Shown one piece after another: positions 27,601-40,700 of a stretch of DNA of 64,000 bases. A program made the translations under genes and the position numbers. The stretch comes from Pycnococcus provasolii (Eukaryota > Chlorophyta > Pseudoscourfieldiophyceae > Pseudoscourfieldiales > Pycnococcaceae): the NCBI GenBank assembly GCA_938743325.2, contig OW568862.1:62001-126000 (forward strand), given 5' to 3'. The first letter of the stretch is position 1, and every line of letters starts with the position of its first letter. The notes under the pieces were generated by a model. The model worked only from the letters and a program-made list of their open reading frames with translations. It made no database searches and was not told the DNA's origin.

Positions 27601-28531
27601 TACCAGAAGCACTTACGACAAACTTGGTTATGAATATGGGAGAGCACGTCCCAACGCCTAGCCCCAATTTTATCATATAAAGGGTGAGCTGCTCGCTCAC
27701 ATCAAGTGGATTCTTCCAGCCGTTATTGCACGTACTTCCGACAGTACACCCAGGTGCCGCTCTGAGTTCAACTTCACCGATAATTTGCAAGCATCCAGAT
27801 GATAACCTAATTTCAAGCTGACCCCATATTGTCAATTCGGTCGGCTCTGCATCTGCAATAGGTTTTGCTGTGTCTCCACTTCCCTCGCACTTAGGAAGGT
27901 CAACCTGCGTCGTTAGGGCGACGTAGAAACTGAGTTCAACACCTCCAGAGATCTTCACCGAAATGCCCACCGTTGCATCTTTCAACTCAATGATGGAATC
28001 GCACGGATTGGACTCGTCAACCCATCGGAAGGAGCCGTCAGGGAAAACTGCACGAATGAAGATGCTGAAACTCAGTGCGCTAAAATCTTTCACGACGATG
28101 TACAATCCCGTCTCTTTCGGAATGCTATCCTTGAAAGGATTCTTTTTGCCATCCCCTTCTTGATTCCTAAGTGCGTTCATCGGATCCTTGTCACTTGAAG
28201 GCGTGATTGACATCATGAAGACACCCTCCATCTTGACAGTCTCCTCACCACCTGACGTTTTCGTGTCAGTATCAGCGAGAATGCGCCTGGCAGCGGCAGC
28301 GTGGCATTCCTCGGAGCACGAAAACATGGTTAAGTACGCATTGTTGTTATTCCACTCGGAAGGGCGGTCTGACCATCCAGACAGCGTCCGCCGACGCTCA
28401 GCAGGTGGCGGCGGCGGCGGCGGTGGTGGTGGTGGCGGAGGCGGAGGCGGCAGCGGCGATGCCACTGCTGGCGGCGGCGGCGGCGGCGGCGGCGGCAGCG
28501 GCGGCAGCGGCGGCGGCGATGCCACTGCTGG

Positions 28532-28562
<31 letters not shown>

Positions 28563-29451
28563 TCCTCTGGAAAATTAGCTATATTTGCCTTAGGAATTGT
28601 ATACAGTCCCTCCTTGTTGGCAATCATAACCTTGATTTCCATGCCACCCGCCTGCTCGGCAATGTTTTGGAGGAACTCAGGTAAATTATCCTTCGGGGCG
28701 TTGACATCAACCATAACGAAGAATTTGCGGCGAGTAGCGTCTGTAATTGCTTCGGCAAGCACCACGACGCGCACACTCGTGCCGTAGAGATTCAGCTTTC
28801 CATCCAATGCAAAGTTCAATACGCTGTCTACGTATTCCAAACGCACCATGGAAAACCTGAGAAGTGATGCCTGTTTGATGTCATTTCCAGTAGGACCAGT
28901 GTCTTGATCGCTGAATCCTTTCATGGCACCATCCTTTGCATCGCTTACCATCAACTGCTCCTGCATCTTGTCGAAGGTGATGTCATCGGTGACAGCGACT
29001 TCGATCGCGATGTCCGACGAGCCTTGCCCCGGTTTGTAGCTGAACGTAACCTGAAGAGCGTTCATGACACCAACGAAGTTGTATTGGCCACTTGCACTGC
29101 AGTATTCAATTCTAAGCTGCTCAAGCTTCAGTTCGTAGCCGTCAAACTTGAGAGACCAATCTGATTTGATATCCCAAGTCATCGTTGCATTAAAATTTGT
29201 CACGGCGTTCTTGCCCTTGGCGTTTTTCTCACACCCGAAATCCACATTGGTAGTAAGGTTCAGTGCTCCCATTCCAAACGGAAGGTCAGAAAGTAGAATT
29301 CTGCCATTTAGCTCACCGCCGGAACCATCCTCACCGCATGCAGACGTGCCACTTAAACTGAGCTGAATCGTCTTCTGTTCGCCAAATGACATATCAATGG
29401 CTGTAATTTCAATTTGTGTGTGCGTGTGTGCGTCATGTTAGTTGTTTTTTT

Positions 29452-29492
<41 letters not shown>

Positions 29493-32400
29493 TACAGTCG
29501 ACTCATCACTCATCACTCCTGCGAATCCCAGAAGGAGGTGGGCGCATATCCAGCGCCGATATTGAGAGGAGCGAAACCCAGAAGATCGAATCTGAGCGAG
29601 GGCGAGCAGTTGCGTGTATAACAAAACAAAACAAAACAAAACAAAACAAAACAAAACAAAACAAAACAAAACAAAACAAAACAAAACAAAACAAAACAAA
29701 ACAAAACAAAACAAAAAACAAAATTGCCCCCCCCCCCCCCCCCCCCCCTATTGTTGTCCAAACAAAACCTCCCTTGTCGCCATACGTACCAAAAGACTTC
29801 ATCGTCTCGCTTGCGATGTTGTAAGCGACATCGAAAGAGCAATCGAAAGAAAATATCTGCACTCCACCTGACACGGAAATTTCAGACGATTCCTTACTAT
29901 ACGCCACCCTCAATTTAACAATTTCGCCGTCAATGTCGAAAAAGTCCTTGCCAATGAAGCTGCCTATACCACCAAGGTAGGATAAATCGGACATCTTGAT
30001 GTGTTCGGCAGTAATAATTGTAGAGGAGATGCCACGTTCTTGCGCGTCATCAGCCCTGCGAAGCGCGGTGCTCCTTGTTGTTGACGTCGTCGTCGTCGAG
30101 GGGGCTCCACCCAAGGGCATCGTGGCAGTCACGTCCAGGTTGAACAAGTCTTTGCCGTCGAAATTCAGATCCGCGGTGGTGCGAAATTCCGAGGTATTGC
30201 TCGAATACAAAGCCCTAAAGCCAGTAAGTGAAAATTCCTTATCGAAAAGGGTCAGGGTGATTGCATCGCCTTCTTTGCTGTTAACACTCACATCGATATT
30301 TCCATCGGCTTGAACAGTCACCGTGCCTTCAAGAGTGAATGTCGACAGTTTGGCATAGCTGCCCACAAGTTCCTTACGCAATTCAAACGATGCTTGGTAA
30401 ACTGACGAGGAATCTTGCTCATTCGTCGAATATTGGAAGGAGAGTCGGATATATTCAGCTGAGAGCACGAGCGACACACTGGTAACGCTGAAGCTGTCCT
30501 CCGGTGTCGACTTTGCATTAACACTTCCGTCCACCTTCGCACCTGCAAGCGTGAACAAGGTCGACACTACATATGTCGTTTGCTCTTGGCTAGTTACCAC
30601 CTTTATTTTCAGGTAGTGCAATCCTAGGCTACCCGCAGTGAATGCGGGCGGGAAAGAACCTTTCAGTTTTCCTGACTCATCCCCCAATTTGCTGGTGCTG
30701 CTATCAAAGTCAATCGACTCTGCAGAATCTTTTTTGCCAATCGTGATCTCGTACGTGCTCTCTTCAGCAATAAATGCAATCACTTGAACTGGGGCAACGT
30801 TCGCGACGATCGAAAACGTCACAGAATTGTCAGCCTTGGCGTAGTCCTTGGTGTAGACCACGGTAATGTTGTCGTTCTCGCCGAGAGACATACCAAAGTA
30901 CCCCCCAAGTGAGAATTTCAAGGGCCCCTCCACGCTGGCCGTTATCGTGAGGTCTGTCACCTTGTCTCCATTGCACTTAGCAACAGCCGATACATCGAGT
31001 CTAGTTGGATCGCTGTCTTTGTCGAATTTGTACGTCATCGAACCTCTAGGGTCAGGACCTGAGTCAGAGCAGAATGGAGATCCTTCTAGTTCGACGACAG
31101 CCAATTCGCCAATCTTCATCGTCGCGTTAAATTCCGCAAAGCTGCTATTGACAAACTTTGCACCAACGGTGCAATCCGCATCCCATAATCTGACAGACAT
31201 GCTCGCGTCCAGGTTCCATTTATCGTTGAACTGCACGATATACAGTTTAATCTCGTCTAACTCAATTCCACTCCCGAACATGTCGGACAATTTATTCAGC
31301 AGTCCATCAAAACCGGCCGACGAGTCCGAAGCTGCACCTTCCACCGCGAGCGAGGATAGCTTGTTATTCTCGATTGCAAAGGACACCTCAAGCTGGCTAA
31401 TATCCGCTTCGAATACGAACAAAGACGTAGACTCGCCTCCATTTTCTGCAGGAATAAACTTGTACGTTAAGTCAAGCTTTGCCACCTGGAGATTCAAAAC
31501 TTCACCAAATTTTACATTAAATGCGCTAGCTGCACTCGCCGTGAAGTTCAGCGCCGATGTCTCGATGACGTACTCGAGATTAGCCGTCAGCGAAATATCC
31601 GACGTCGAGAAGGCGCCCAGGCTGAACGCCTCCAGCTGAACCGCCGCACTCCCGACGATCGTCGTACTCACAATCTCGGCGTCCTTGCAATTTGCGCTTG
31701 CTTTTCCCGTGATCACCACAGGTTCTTTCGTGGACGGAATCTGCTTTAACGTCAGCTTGCCATTCACGTCGTTTTCGCCGGGGCAGAATGGCGCGCCATC
31801 GAGCTCGATGGCAAACGCGTCCGACGTCAAGCTTGCGTTAAACTTGCTGAATTCGCTCTCGACAAACGTGCATCCCACTTCACCACTCGCACCCCAGACT
31901 TTCGCCTTGAGGGACATGTCGATGTCGTACTTTTTATTGCCGTCGGTGTCGTACATGTTCACGACCAGCTCGTTCAGCTTGAATGAGCTGCCAAACATAC
32001 CTTTCGCCGCCGAAGCGTACGCAGGTGCGCTCGACGTGTCCATGTCCTCATCGTCCGATGTGCTGAGACTCGCGCTGAAGGTTCTGAACTCGTTATCTTG
32101 CATTGTGCCGCTTGCCGCACCTGTCGCGCCCCAGACTTTCGCCTTGAGGGACATGTCGATGTCGTACTTTTTATTGCCGTCGGTGTCGTACATGTTCACG
32201 ACCAGCTCGTTCAGCTTGAATGCGTCGCCAAACACAGTGGAAAGTGACTTCACCCATTCCGGTGCGCTCGACGTGTCCATGTCCTCATCGTCCGATGTGC
32301 TGATACTCGCGTTGAAGGTTCTGAACTCGTTATCTCGCATCGTGGCACCCGCCGTGCCGGTGGCTCGCATGATCTTCGCCTCAACGAGTACGTCGACGTC

Positions 32401-34728
32401 ATACTTGTTGTTGCCGTCAAGGTCATCCATGGTGTATCTGAGTTTGGTGAGATCGAAGCTATTACCGAACGTCGACGAAAACGAACTCAGTAAACCCCGC
32501 GTTCCCGGCTCATTCTTCGACGAGTCTCCAATCAGGCTTAGCGACAACAGCTTGCCATCTCGAATCGCAAAGTCCAAATCCATCGTATTGATTGTCGCTG
32601 CGATCGTGAATGTGGATGTACCTTCACCATTCTCGTCACGCGCCTGACGGAGCGTGGCGTCAAGCGTATTCGAACGAGTTGTAGTAGTAGTAGTAGTAGT
32701 TTCTTCTTTGTCTGGTTCAAACACGTACGTTAAATCAAGCCGGGGAACTGTAAGATCGAGTTGGTCGCTGTACTTGACGGTTATTGCCCTAGCTGCACTC
32801 GCCGTGAAGTTCAGCGCCGATGTCTCGATGACGTACTCGAGATCAGCCGTCAGCGAAATATCCGACGTCGAGAAGGCGCCCAGGCTGAACGCCTCCAGCT
32901 GAACCGCCGCACTCCCGACGATCGTCGTACTCACAATCTCGGCGTCCTTGCAATTTGCGCTTGCTTTTCCCGTGATCACCACAGGTTCTTTCGTGGACGG
33001 AATCTGCTTTAACGTCAGCTTGCCATTCACGTCGTTTTCGCCGGGGCAGAATGGCGCGCCATCGAGCTCGATGGCAAACGCGTCCGACGTCAAGCTTGCG
33101 TTAAACTTGCTGAATTCGCTCTCGACAAACGTGCATCCCACTTCACCACTCGCACCCCAGACTTTCGCCTTGAGGGACATGTCGATGTCGTACTTTTTAT
33201 TGCCGTCGGTGTCGTACATGTTCACGACCAGCTCGTTCAGCTTGAATGCGTCGCCAAACACAGTGGAAAGTGACTTCACCCATTCCGGTGCGCTCGACGT
33301 GTCCATGTCCTCATCGTCCGATGTGCTGATACTCGCGCTGAAGGTTCTGAACTCGTTATCTCGCATCGTGGCACCCGCCGTGCCGGTGGCTCGCATGATC
33401 TTCGCCTCAACGAGTACGTCGACGTCATACTTGTTGTTGCCGTCAAGGTCATCCATGGTGTATCTGAGTTTGGTGAGATCGAAGCTATTACCGAACGTCG
33501 ACGAAAACGAACTCAGTAAACCCCGCGTTCCCGGCTCATTCTTCGACGAGTCTCCAATCAGGCTTAGCGACAACAGCTTGCCATCTCGAATCGCAAAGTC
33601 CAAATCCATCGTATTGATTGTCGCATTGAATGTCGCCAATGATACCGGCTGGTTTACATATGAAAGTGCCAGATCAGATACCCTCAAATCAAGATACTCG
33701 CCGTAACGCACGGTGAACACGCCGTCAGCTCTTGCCGCAATGGCAGCCTTGTGATTCTCGTCGGGGGAGTAGCTGATGCTGCCGTCAAGCGTTATTTCGG
33801 ATACCATGAGATCACCCATGGTGACCTGGGACAACTGCGCGTTATCAATTTGTCCGCTAATTGTCGTGGAGGTGACATCTGAGCCACTGCACGTTGCAGT
33901 CATCGTAACTTCGGCCACCACCGGCTGAGAGAACTGTGGGATTTGGTACTCAACTCTTCCTGTCGGATTATCACCACCGGAGCAGAGAGGTGACCCTTTT
34001 AATGCGATGCTCACCTTGTTTGTCGATATCGTTGTGTTAAATTTTGCAAACTTGCCATTCACGAAAGTAATGCCCATAGATCCCGTTCCGCCCCACAAGG
34101 AAGCCTGAACAGAAATGTCAACATCATAGTTTGTATTGCCATCAGGGTTGTTGACGTAAAGAGCATAGTTTGACAATCTCAGGCTATCTGTACCTAGAGT
34201 CGTGGAGACTTTACGCGATATACTTTGGTCTAATCCATCATTGTCTCTTGCAATAACGTGAATCGATGTCAGCTTTTCCGAATTTCCAGCCAGTGAAATT
34301 TGCTTTCCACTGAATGAGCCAGCAAATGTGGACACCCGAGTCTCCCTGTTGTACGAGAAGGCGAGATTTTCCACGTCAAGTCTGAATACGCTGTCATACA
34401 TAATTCTGAAGGATTTCGTTGAGCGGCCAGATAGTCTGAGCGATTCTATTCCGACGTTGAAGTCGTACGTAACACTGGCAGTCATGGAGATTCCATCGAC
34501 GCTGAAGCTTCCATACTGAAGATCGTTCGTTGAAACATCTATTTTTTTGTCATCGAGGATTGTCGGACAAGCATCTCCACATCCGTCGTAAGGGGCTCGA
34601 AGGTACACGAAGCTTGATCCAAACAAGTTCAAAGACAGATCTTGAGCCTTTGCACCATATGCCGAAGTGAATAGCACTATGCCCGCGATTGTGAGAGTCC
34701 AAATGAGAAGGCTCCTTCTCCTATTCAT
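24656..34728 (-). CDS. Giant secreted or type I membrane protein B, two exons
   Basis: Exons are 34728-29790 and 29400-24656, giving 3,227 residues. The intron is phase 1, GT..AG, and restores the repeat pattern across the join. The ATG at 34728 begins a textbook signal peptide (basic MNRRR, then a hydrophobic run, then GAKA before QD). The body has about a dozen beta-rich modules of 120-150 residues with a conserved core (KFNAS, then a GxPxC Cys, then a later C), followed by long Pro runs of pherophorin type, a coiled coil with a Cys cluster, and a C-terminal membrane helix (GIVLGILAAIALLAGILAA) before a tail of about 120 residues. I do not recognise the family. It is plausibly a wall or adhesion protein. 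No stop separates it from gene A, so the two may be one gene of 5,310 residues. Confidence 0.6.
28404..28562 (-). repeat. Poly-Pro linkers with PPAVASP spacers
   Basis: A GGC/GGT-rich stretch (plus strand) encodes three long Pro runs separated by AVASP-type spacers. This resembles hydroxyproline-rich linkers of green-algal wall proteins. Confidence 0.8.
29401..29789 (-). other. Intron 3 with poly-G/poly-C and (AAAAC)n tracts
   Basis: The donor is G|GTACGT and the acceptor TTACAG|CC, phase 1, 389 bp. It contains a T run and a 30-base G run at 29444-29491, an array of AAAAC/AAAACA units at 29619-29714, and an 18-base C run at 29727-29748. The open frame running into these repeats is fortuitous. 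Confidence 0.8.
31528..33640 (-). repeat. Near-identical tandem modules inside giant gene B
   Basis: A block starting near 31528 recurs at 32791 (offset 1,263 bp, in frame). A second block at about 32100-32640 recurs near 33205-33630. Long stretches are identical in DNA, pointing to recent internal duplication. Confidence 0.8.
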
Positions 34729-37700
34729 CAGCAGGATGCACGCCAAAATGATTGGAACAGAGCACAATTGGCAGAGGGCAGTGAATGCTTTTGTTCTTCG
34801 TCCGCTGCTGCTTCTTGCCTGAAATGCGAGCAGACGGCGTCGATTCGAGGATGCGGTGGCATCTGGTGTCGAAACCACTGCCGTAAGAGTTGTGTATGGA
34901 TTTGGCCCACAGTCAGCAAGCGACGCATTAAACTTGTCCCGTACAGCAAGACTGATGGCTTTCTTCGACACAAGAACAAGGTGATCGGGTGGCGCACGCA
35001 CGGCAAGTCCTGGTTCACGTCTTATGTAGCAACCCCAAGCTTCAGCATGGAAGTAGCTATTATCATCATCTGTGCCGTTGGCAAAGACAATGCCGTGCGT
35101 GTTAGTTGGTGACGCAAGGTGGGTGAAAGCATTCCCAAGCGATGCTAATGGGAAGCCCTCTTCTGTGTACACCAATAATTGCTCGTCGTACTTTATGCCC
35201 CTCCCAAGTTGTCCTCCTGGTACAATGCTGCCGTCATCTGCAAGGCTGTTTACCTTGACGATGGCCGTCCTGCTGCTGTTCATGACGCGTGAAAGCGTCT
35301 CATTTTGTATATAGCTTTCAAGAGAAGGATATTGAGAAGTATCCATCTTCTCTTGTTCTTCCCTGGATGGCGACGTGACAAAAACTGTGGACACGGTGAA
35401 TGAGTCATGCGATATGCCCTGAGAATCAGCAAAGTCTGTCAGAGGTTCCTCGAAGCCCTGATTTTGCATCCCACTGCGCTGCAGAGCACGTGCAAGATCG
35501 AGCAGGCTAGCAACATCGTCCCAGCCTGTCCAAGCAGCTTGAGCAGCTTCGACGCTGAGTGGCGGGGGAAAGTACGAGCAGCCCTGCGTTGGGAAGCGAT
35601 TTTGGGCAAAGTTCGCTTCGTCACAACCATTCATTGTGTCTGTCACTGGCGTGCGGTACGACTGGCTGATGTCACGAGATATGAGGCTGGAAAAAGACGC
35701 GTGAACATCATCCAGAAAAGCGGTAAATATCGCTCTTCCCATGTCAGCCGTGTAGACATCATTCACTTCAATCTTGAATGCCTTTTGGACTCCGCCGGCG
35801 ACACTACCTAAAACAGTAGCCTCAATCGTACTATCGAAGCCGCTGCCCTGAAGGCCGGATAACCACGCGGCATTTGTTTCGTTATCAGCCTTGTCCTCAA
35901 GATCAGCAATCCTCACCTTTAGGAGCTCGCAGGCAGGATTGGCGGGATTGGCTCCGCCTATAAGGTACACATCGTTTCGTAGTTCGCACTTCACCAGCTC
36001 ATTTCGCCTCTGGACTAGTTCCTAAAAGCAAAATAAAATGTGTTTGTGTCAGAGATTGGGATGGAAATGTCAGCATCGTATGCACATCTTTGTTGTTGTT
36101 TTGTTGTAGCAAGGATGGGAGGGTAATAATTTGCAATTGGTGTCGTACCTCCATTAGTGATATGTACGCATTCATCGGGGTGGCCTGAATTCCCGAAACT
36201 TGGATCATCTTCATGTCAGTTGAGGTGGGCAGTGTGCCTTTCAGATCCTTAGCCGTGTCGGCAAGAGCGCGCGCCACGTCTTCGGAAGTTGCCGTTACTG
36301 GTAACGAACGACGAGCAGACATTGTCGTTGTGCCAGTTGCGTTGCGTTCTGCAAGCATGTGCAGCGCGGTGGCGATGCACGCTCCAAAGTTCAAAGGATG
36401 TGCAGCGCAAAGTTCCGACTGCGATTCGCGCGATTCAGCACTGGATACGCCTTCAGCAATTTGGGAAAGGACAGATTCCCAGTGTCGCGCGATCATCGAG
36501 TCCACGGCTCTGGAGTACGCCTCGAGCGCCTTGGTCGTCTGCAAGGTGCCTGTTCCCGATTCGAGATTCATCGCGAAGTACGACATCATCGACACGTCAT
36601 ACGGGCATTTCGTAGATGTGACGATATGAGCCTCAACGAAAGCACCGGGCGCTGCATCGTAGCCGAGTTGCATGTGGAACACGTACGAGTCCATTGCAAA
36701 GCTTGAGAGAGAAGTGTGTGATAGAGGGGTAGAGTGAGCATATGTGATAATCACGCAAATATGGGATGATGAGAAATTTCTGAAACTTCTTCGCACCTTT
36801 CGGGTATTGGCAATGCCGACTCGAGGCGTTGACGCGCAGTGTAAGATGGGATTAAGGACACGTTCGCTTTCCATGTGACGCCAAGCGTTGCCACCTGCGC
36901 CTTTAAATCTAGTTCCAGAGCAGGTTCGCCAGATCCCATGAGTTCCGTTGATAACTTCATGGTTGCCACAATCTCTTCGAAATGACCATCTTGTGAGGAA
37001 GACTTGCCATCATAGTGGAATGCGCCGTGAGTAAAATTTGACGACAAAAGCCTGAATGAACCAATTCGACCCAAATGCATCATAAATGTGCCACGTGCAA
37101 AAACGGCATGCCGAGAGCGAGCATCGGCACTGATATCTGCGTACGATCCGGGTCCTGACATGGACAGATCGAGCTGCAGGACAATGTCCGCATCGCCGTG
37201 AGTCCTAATCACGAATCGATCGGTCAGGCGAACATTAGAAAGTATGATCGAAGAGGTGGTTCTCTTCGGCGGGCTCAGGCAGCCTTGCATCACGTTACCA
37301 TCCATAACTAGGCCCGAATTGGGCTCATGAATAATCACAAGGGCGGAAGAAATCTTCACACTGGATAAAAGCCTCTCATTTGAGGGGCTGTATTCGGGCG
37401 TGCTCGCCAGGTCGATGAACGGACGCATAAGCTCTAGCGCGGAAACATCGGTGAGCGTCGCCTCGATGCTGTATGCGTCGACGATACGATTTGCAGGAGT
37501 GACTCTGGCAACATTAAAGTGTGTCGTGACGGCGTGACGGTAGTGCTCTTCCCATTCATCCCTTCGGACATCTTCATCGAGCTTACCCCACGAGGATTTC
37601 ACGTCAATTCCCAAGCAGCGGATGTATGGCTCCTTGAATCGCGTACTGATTCCAACAACGCCTTTCCAGAAATTTATGTAGCGTGACAAGTTCAGGGACC

Positions 37701-40700
37701 TAGGATCGGGACCTCCGTCGCGCGTTCGGAAGCGAACCAATCCTTCGGCTCGAAGCTCTCCGTTCGACGAATCGGTGAGAATTTGCATGTCACCCTCCGC
37801 GCGCCAACGCACGATTCTATCATTTTCCTCGGGATATTTGACATTTTGAAATGAGAGTGGAAGAGCGCGTGCGAATTCGAAGTGAAGTAATCCGCTGAGC
37901 AACACGCTATGCCGATAAGGCCATCCTTGGATTTGATGAACTATGGATGCGCCTTGTCTAAGGATTGTACCCGTTCCTGGCCATTCAACGTCACCTCGAA
38001 GCGGGGTAGAAAATCTGAAGAGGCCCTGATTCTTGAATTCGTCGAGGGGTGCTAGTCCAAGAGAAGCATCGCCCGGCCGCCCAAAATAATCCGCGAATGA
38101 ACCTTCAAGTCCAGCGGCAGCGGCCAGTGTGTTCAACGGCGCCTTACTGAATATTTGCCTCCACAGCGTCTTGGAGAATGCCGAATTCTGCGCCTTAATC
38201 TCAGCGTAGACACCCTTTTGATCATCAACGCGGCCAGCCATGTACGTATTTGCCCCTGGAATTCGAAACGGCACGCCTTCGGAGCGTGGTGCGGACAGTT
38301 CGTATGCTTTATCAACCACAGGACTCCTCCACGAATCGCTTTCGTAATCGATACTTGGCTCGGAGAGCACATTTCTGTACGAACCTGCAGACGAGGTTAG
38401 GATTACGGATGAGACGCTAAGCGGCAAAGTTTCCTCTATGAAGCTGCCCAGCCCTGACCCGAACTTTTGAAGCTCCGGTGCATCGGCTTCAAGTAGCTGG
38501 AGAATTGTCGCAGCCTTGGAGTCTTTCGCAGCGATGCCAATCATTTGCAACGAGTCCTCCGTGTCGGCCGACTCGACGAAGTCGGCAACGAATGCGTGCG
38601 AAGATGCGCTTAAAGGAGATGGCGCGTTGTCACCAAGTGCACCAAGGCACGTCATGGCCACCGTGGGCAATCCGCGTAACAATGCCGTCGAGGATGAATC
38701 GAGGGAGCACTTGGCTTTGTCATCAGACAGACGCAGATTGGCAATCAGATCATAGAGACCGCTAATCGCTTCGACGTCCTTCAATGTGCTCAGGTTCGGT
38801 GAGATTGAAGCAAGGCTTAGGCTATTTTCAACAAAGGTGACTGCCATCGGTGCATCATCACCTTGTGTAGGCCGGGGTGAGAAGATGAATATGGAGGGAA
38901 TTTCCGCACGACGCCTCTCGAATGCAACAATGAATGCGCCCATGCTCAGAGATGAAGATTGGGCCTGCCACAAGCTTTGCAAAGTAATGATTGTTGATGG
39001 TCTTTTCGTGGCCAACGAGGCTGTGGTCTGCGCTGCCTTCACAACAAGCTTGCGATTACTGGTGTTCGTGAGCTTGAAGTTGGCATCAATGCTATCGTCG
39101 ATCGGAGAGGCGTCGATTTGAAAACCATCCGTTGGGAAGCCGCCGTATAGCCCTAGCCCGCCAGTTGTGCACGGAGCAGAAACCGTCGCTGGATGCGAGC
39201 TCCGGGGTAGAGATGGAGCCCACTCAAATGATGCGTTGCTGAATAAAACCTTGGAACCTACCGCACCGCTAGCGTCCGGCTCACAAATCTTATCCATGCC
39301 AAATGTCGTCTGATCTCCAATCGAATTTTCCCACGTGCCGCTGAAGGTTAGAATGGCGTTGCACTTATTTGGTGGAACGGTGAAAGAGGAGGTGTACACC
39401 CCGCCTTCATCTTTCAGGTCGCCAGCAATAGTGAGGAACGTGCCGTTGCTTCCCGTAGCGAGATTGAAATTCAAGCTTTCCGATCGGAGCAGCGATGCAA
39501 TTGGGCTAAATATTGATAGAGTTTGAAAGATGGAAAATTTCTTTGGGATCGAGAAGTATATCAGAGGATGTAACGAGCTGTCGCTGAGCTCTTTCAGCCT
39601 AAAAAGTGAGATGGGAGCGGACGACACGAGGGTCACGTTCACGACTCTTGGAGCCTTCTGTTGTGCACTCCCGTCCACTACCGTCGCGGTAAAGTCCACG
39701 GCAGGATTTGCATTGTCAATGTGCCCTTTGACGTGGTACACGTACGTTGCTCCCTGGTACTTCGTTTGAATGTCGGACCCTTCATCGAGGATGGTTTCGT
39801 AGATAATCGAAAGGTCACTGTTATCGTCATTCAGCACGATGTCCTTGTCTGCCAGACATCCGCGATCGAGAAGCTGCGATGGAATTCGCATGGAATCGCT
39901 CGATAGCACCACCGGACTTTTCATGCGCCTCGGACGTTCGTGCTTCCCACCGCAAATGAGAATGGCTTCTCCGCGAGCGCTAAACGGATCTCCTCCTCCC
40001 GCCGCTGAAAAGCTGCTCACTTTGTCAAGCGTTGCAAGCGATGCGGTCGCCGGTGCTGCCTGCCACGAATCGCCGCAGATATCGTAGCCATCTTCGTACA
40101 GCCTCTCCGTGCTCGCCCCACCAGCACGGACGCGAAATACCGTTGCGTGGCTTACTCGTCGAACGTCATACGCGTTCAGGCGCCCATCGGCATCCACCTG
40201 ACCTGTCGCGTAGACGTCCACATTCAGCTCCTTGTCGTGGTACGCGAGGTGGGCAGCGACGATCGAGCGGCGCACGGACATGATGGCAGCAAACGAGGTG
40301 AGATTGGTGCGTCGAGCGGTCGTGCCGTCGTATCGATTCGCGCCTGTATCCGGTGCTCCAAATTGTTCGTAGAACAGCGTATACGATGTTTTCAGCGCAT
40401 CCTTGACTTCTCCAAGTGTCATCAAGCTGCCCTGTTCCATCTCAATCTGCCAAAGTCCATATTCGGCCTGTGCGTTGGCAGACGACCGCACCCTGTACGT
40501 CGTCTTGACGCGCAGCTTGCTGGCGTTGCGCACCGCACCAAACATCTCAACCCGTCGCAGTTCCGTGTCATATGTGAAGAATTCGACAGTTAGCGGCAGC
40601 CTGGGATTTGCATACAACCCTTTGGGCACGACGCTCATGGTAGCATCGACATCCTCGCCGACGAGGGCACACCCACGCACGGCGACGTGCCGTGTGCCGT

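Noticed and set aside
29433-29760. Open frames of FVLFC or PPPP type across the homopolymer and AAAAC tracts
   Set aside because: They lie inside an intron defined by matching phase and GT..AG ends, and are simple-repeat translations.
31685-33706. Plus-strand frames of 250-320 codons opposite giant gene B
   Set aside because: They are mirror frames of the repeated modules and share their duplications; they have no independent features.
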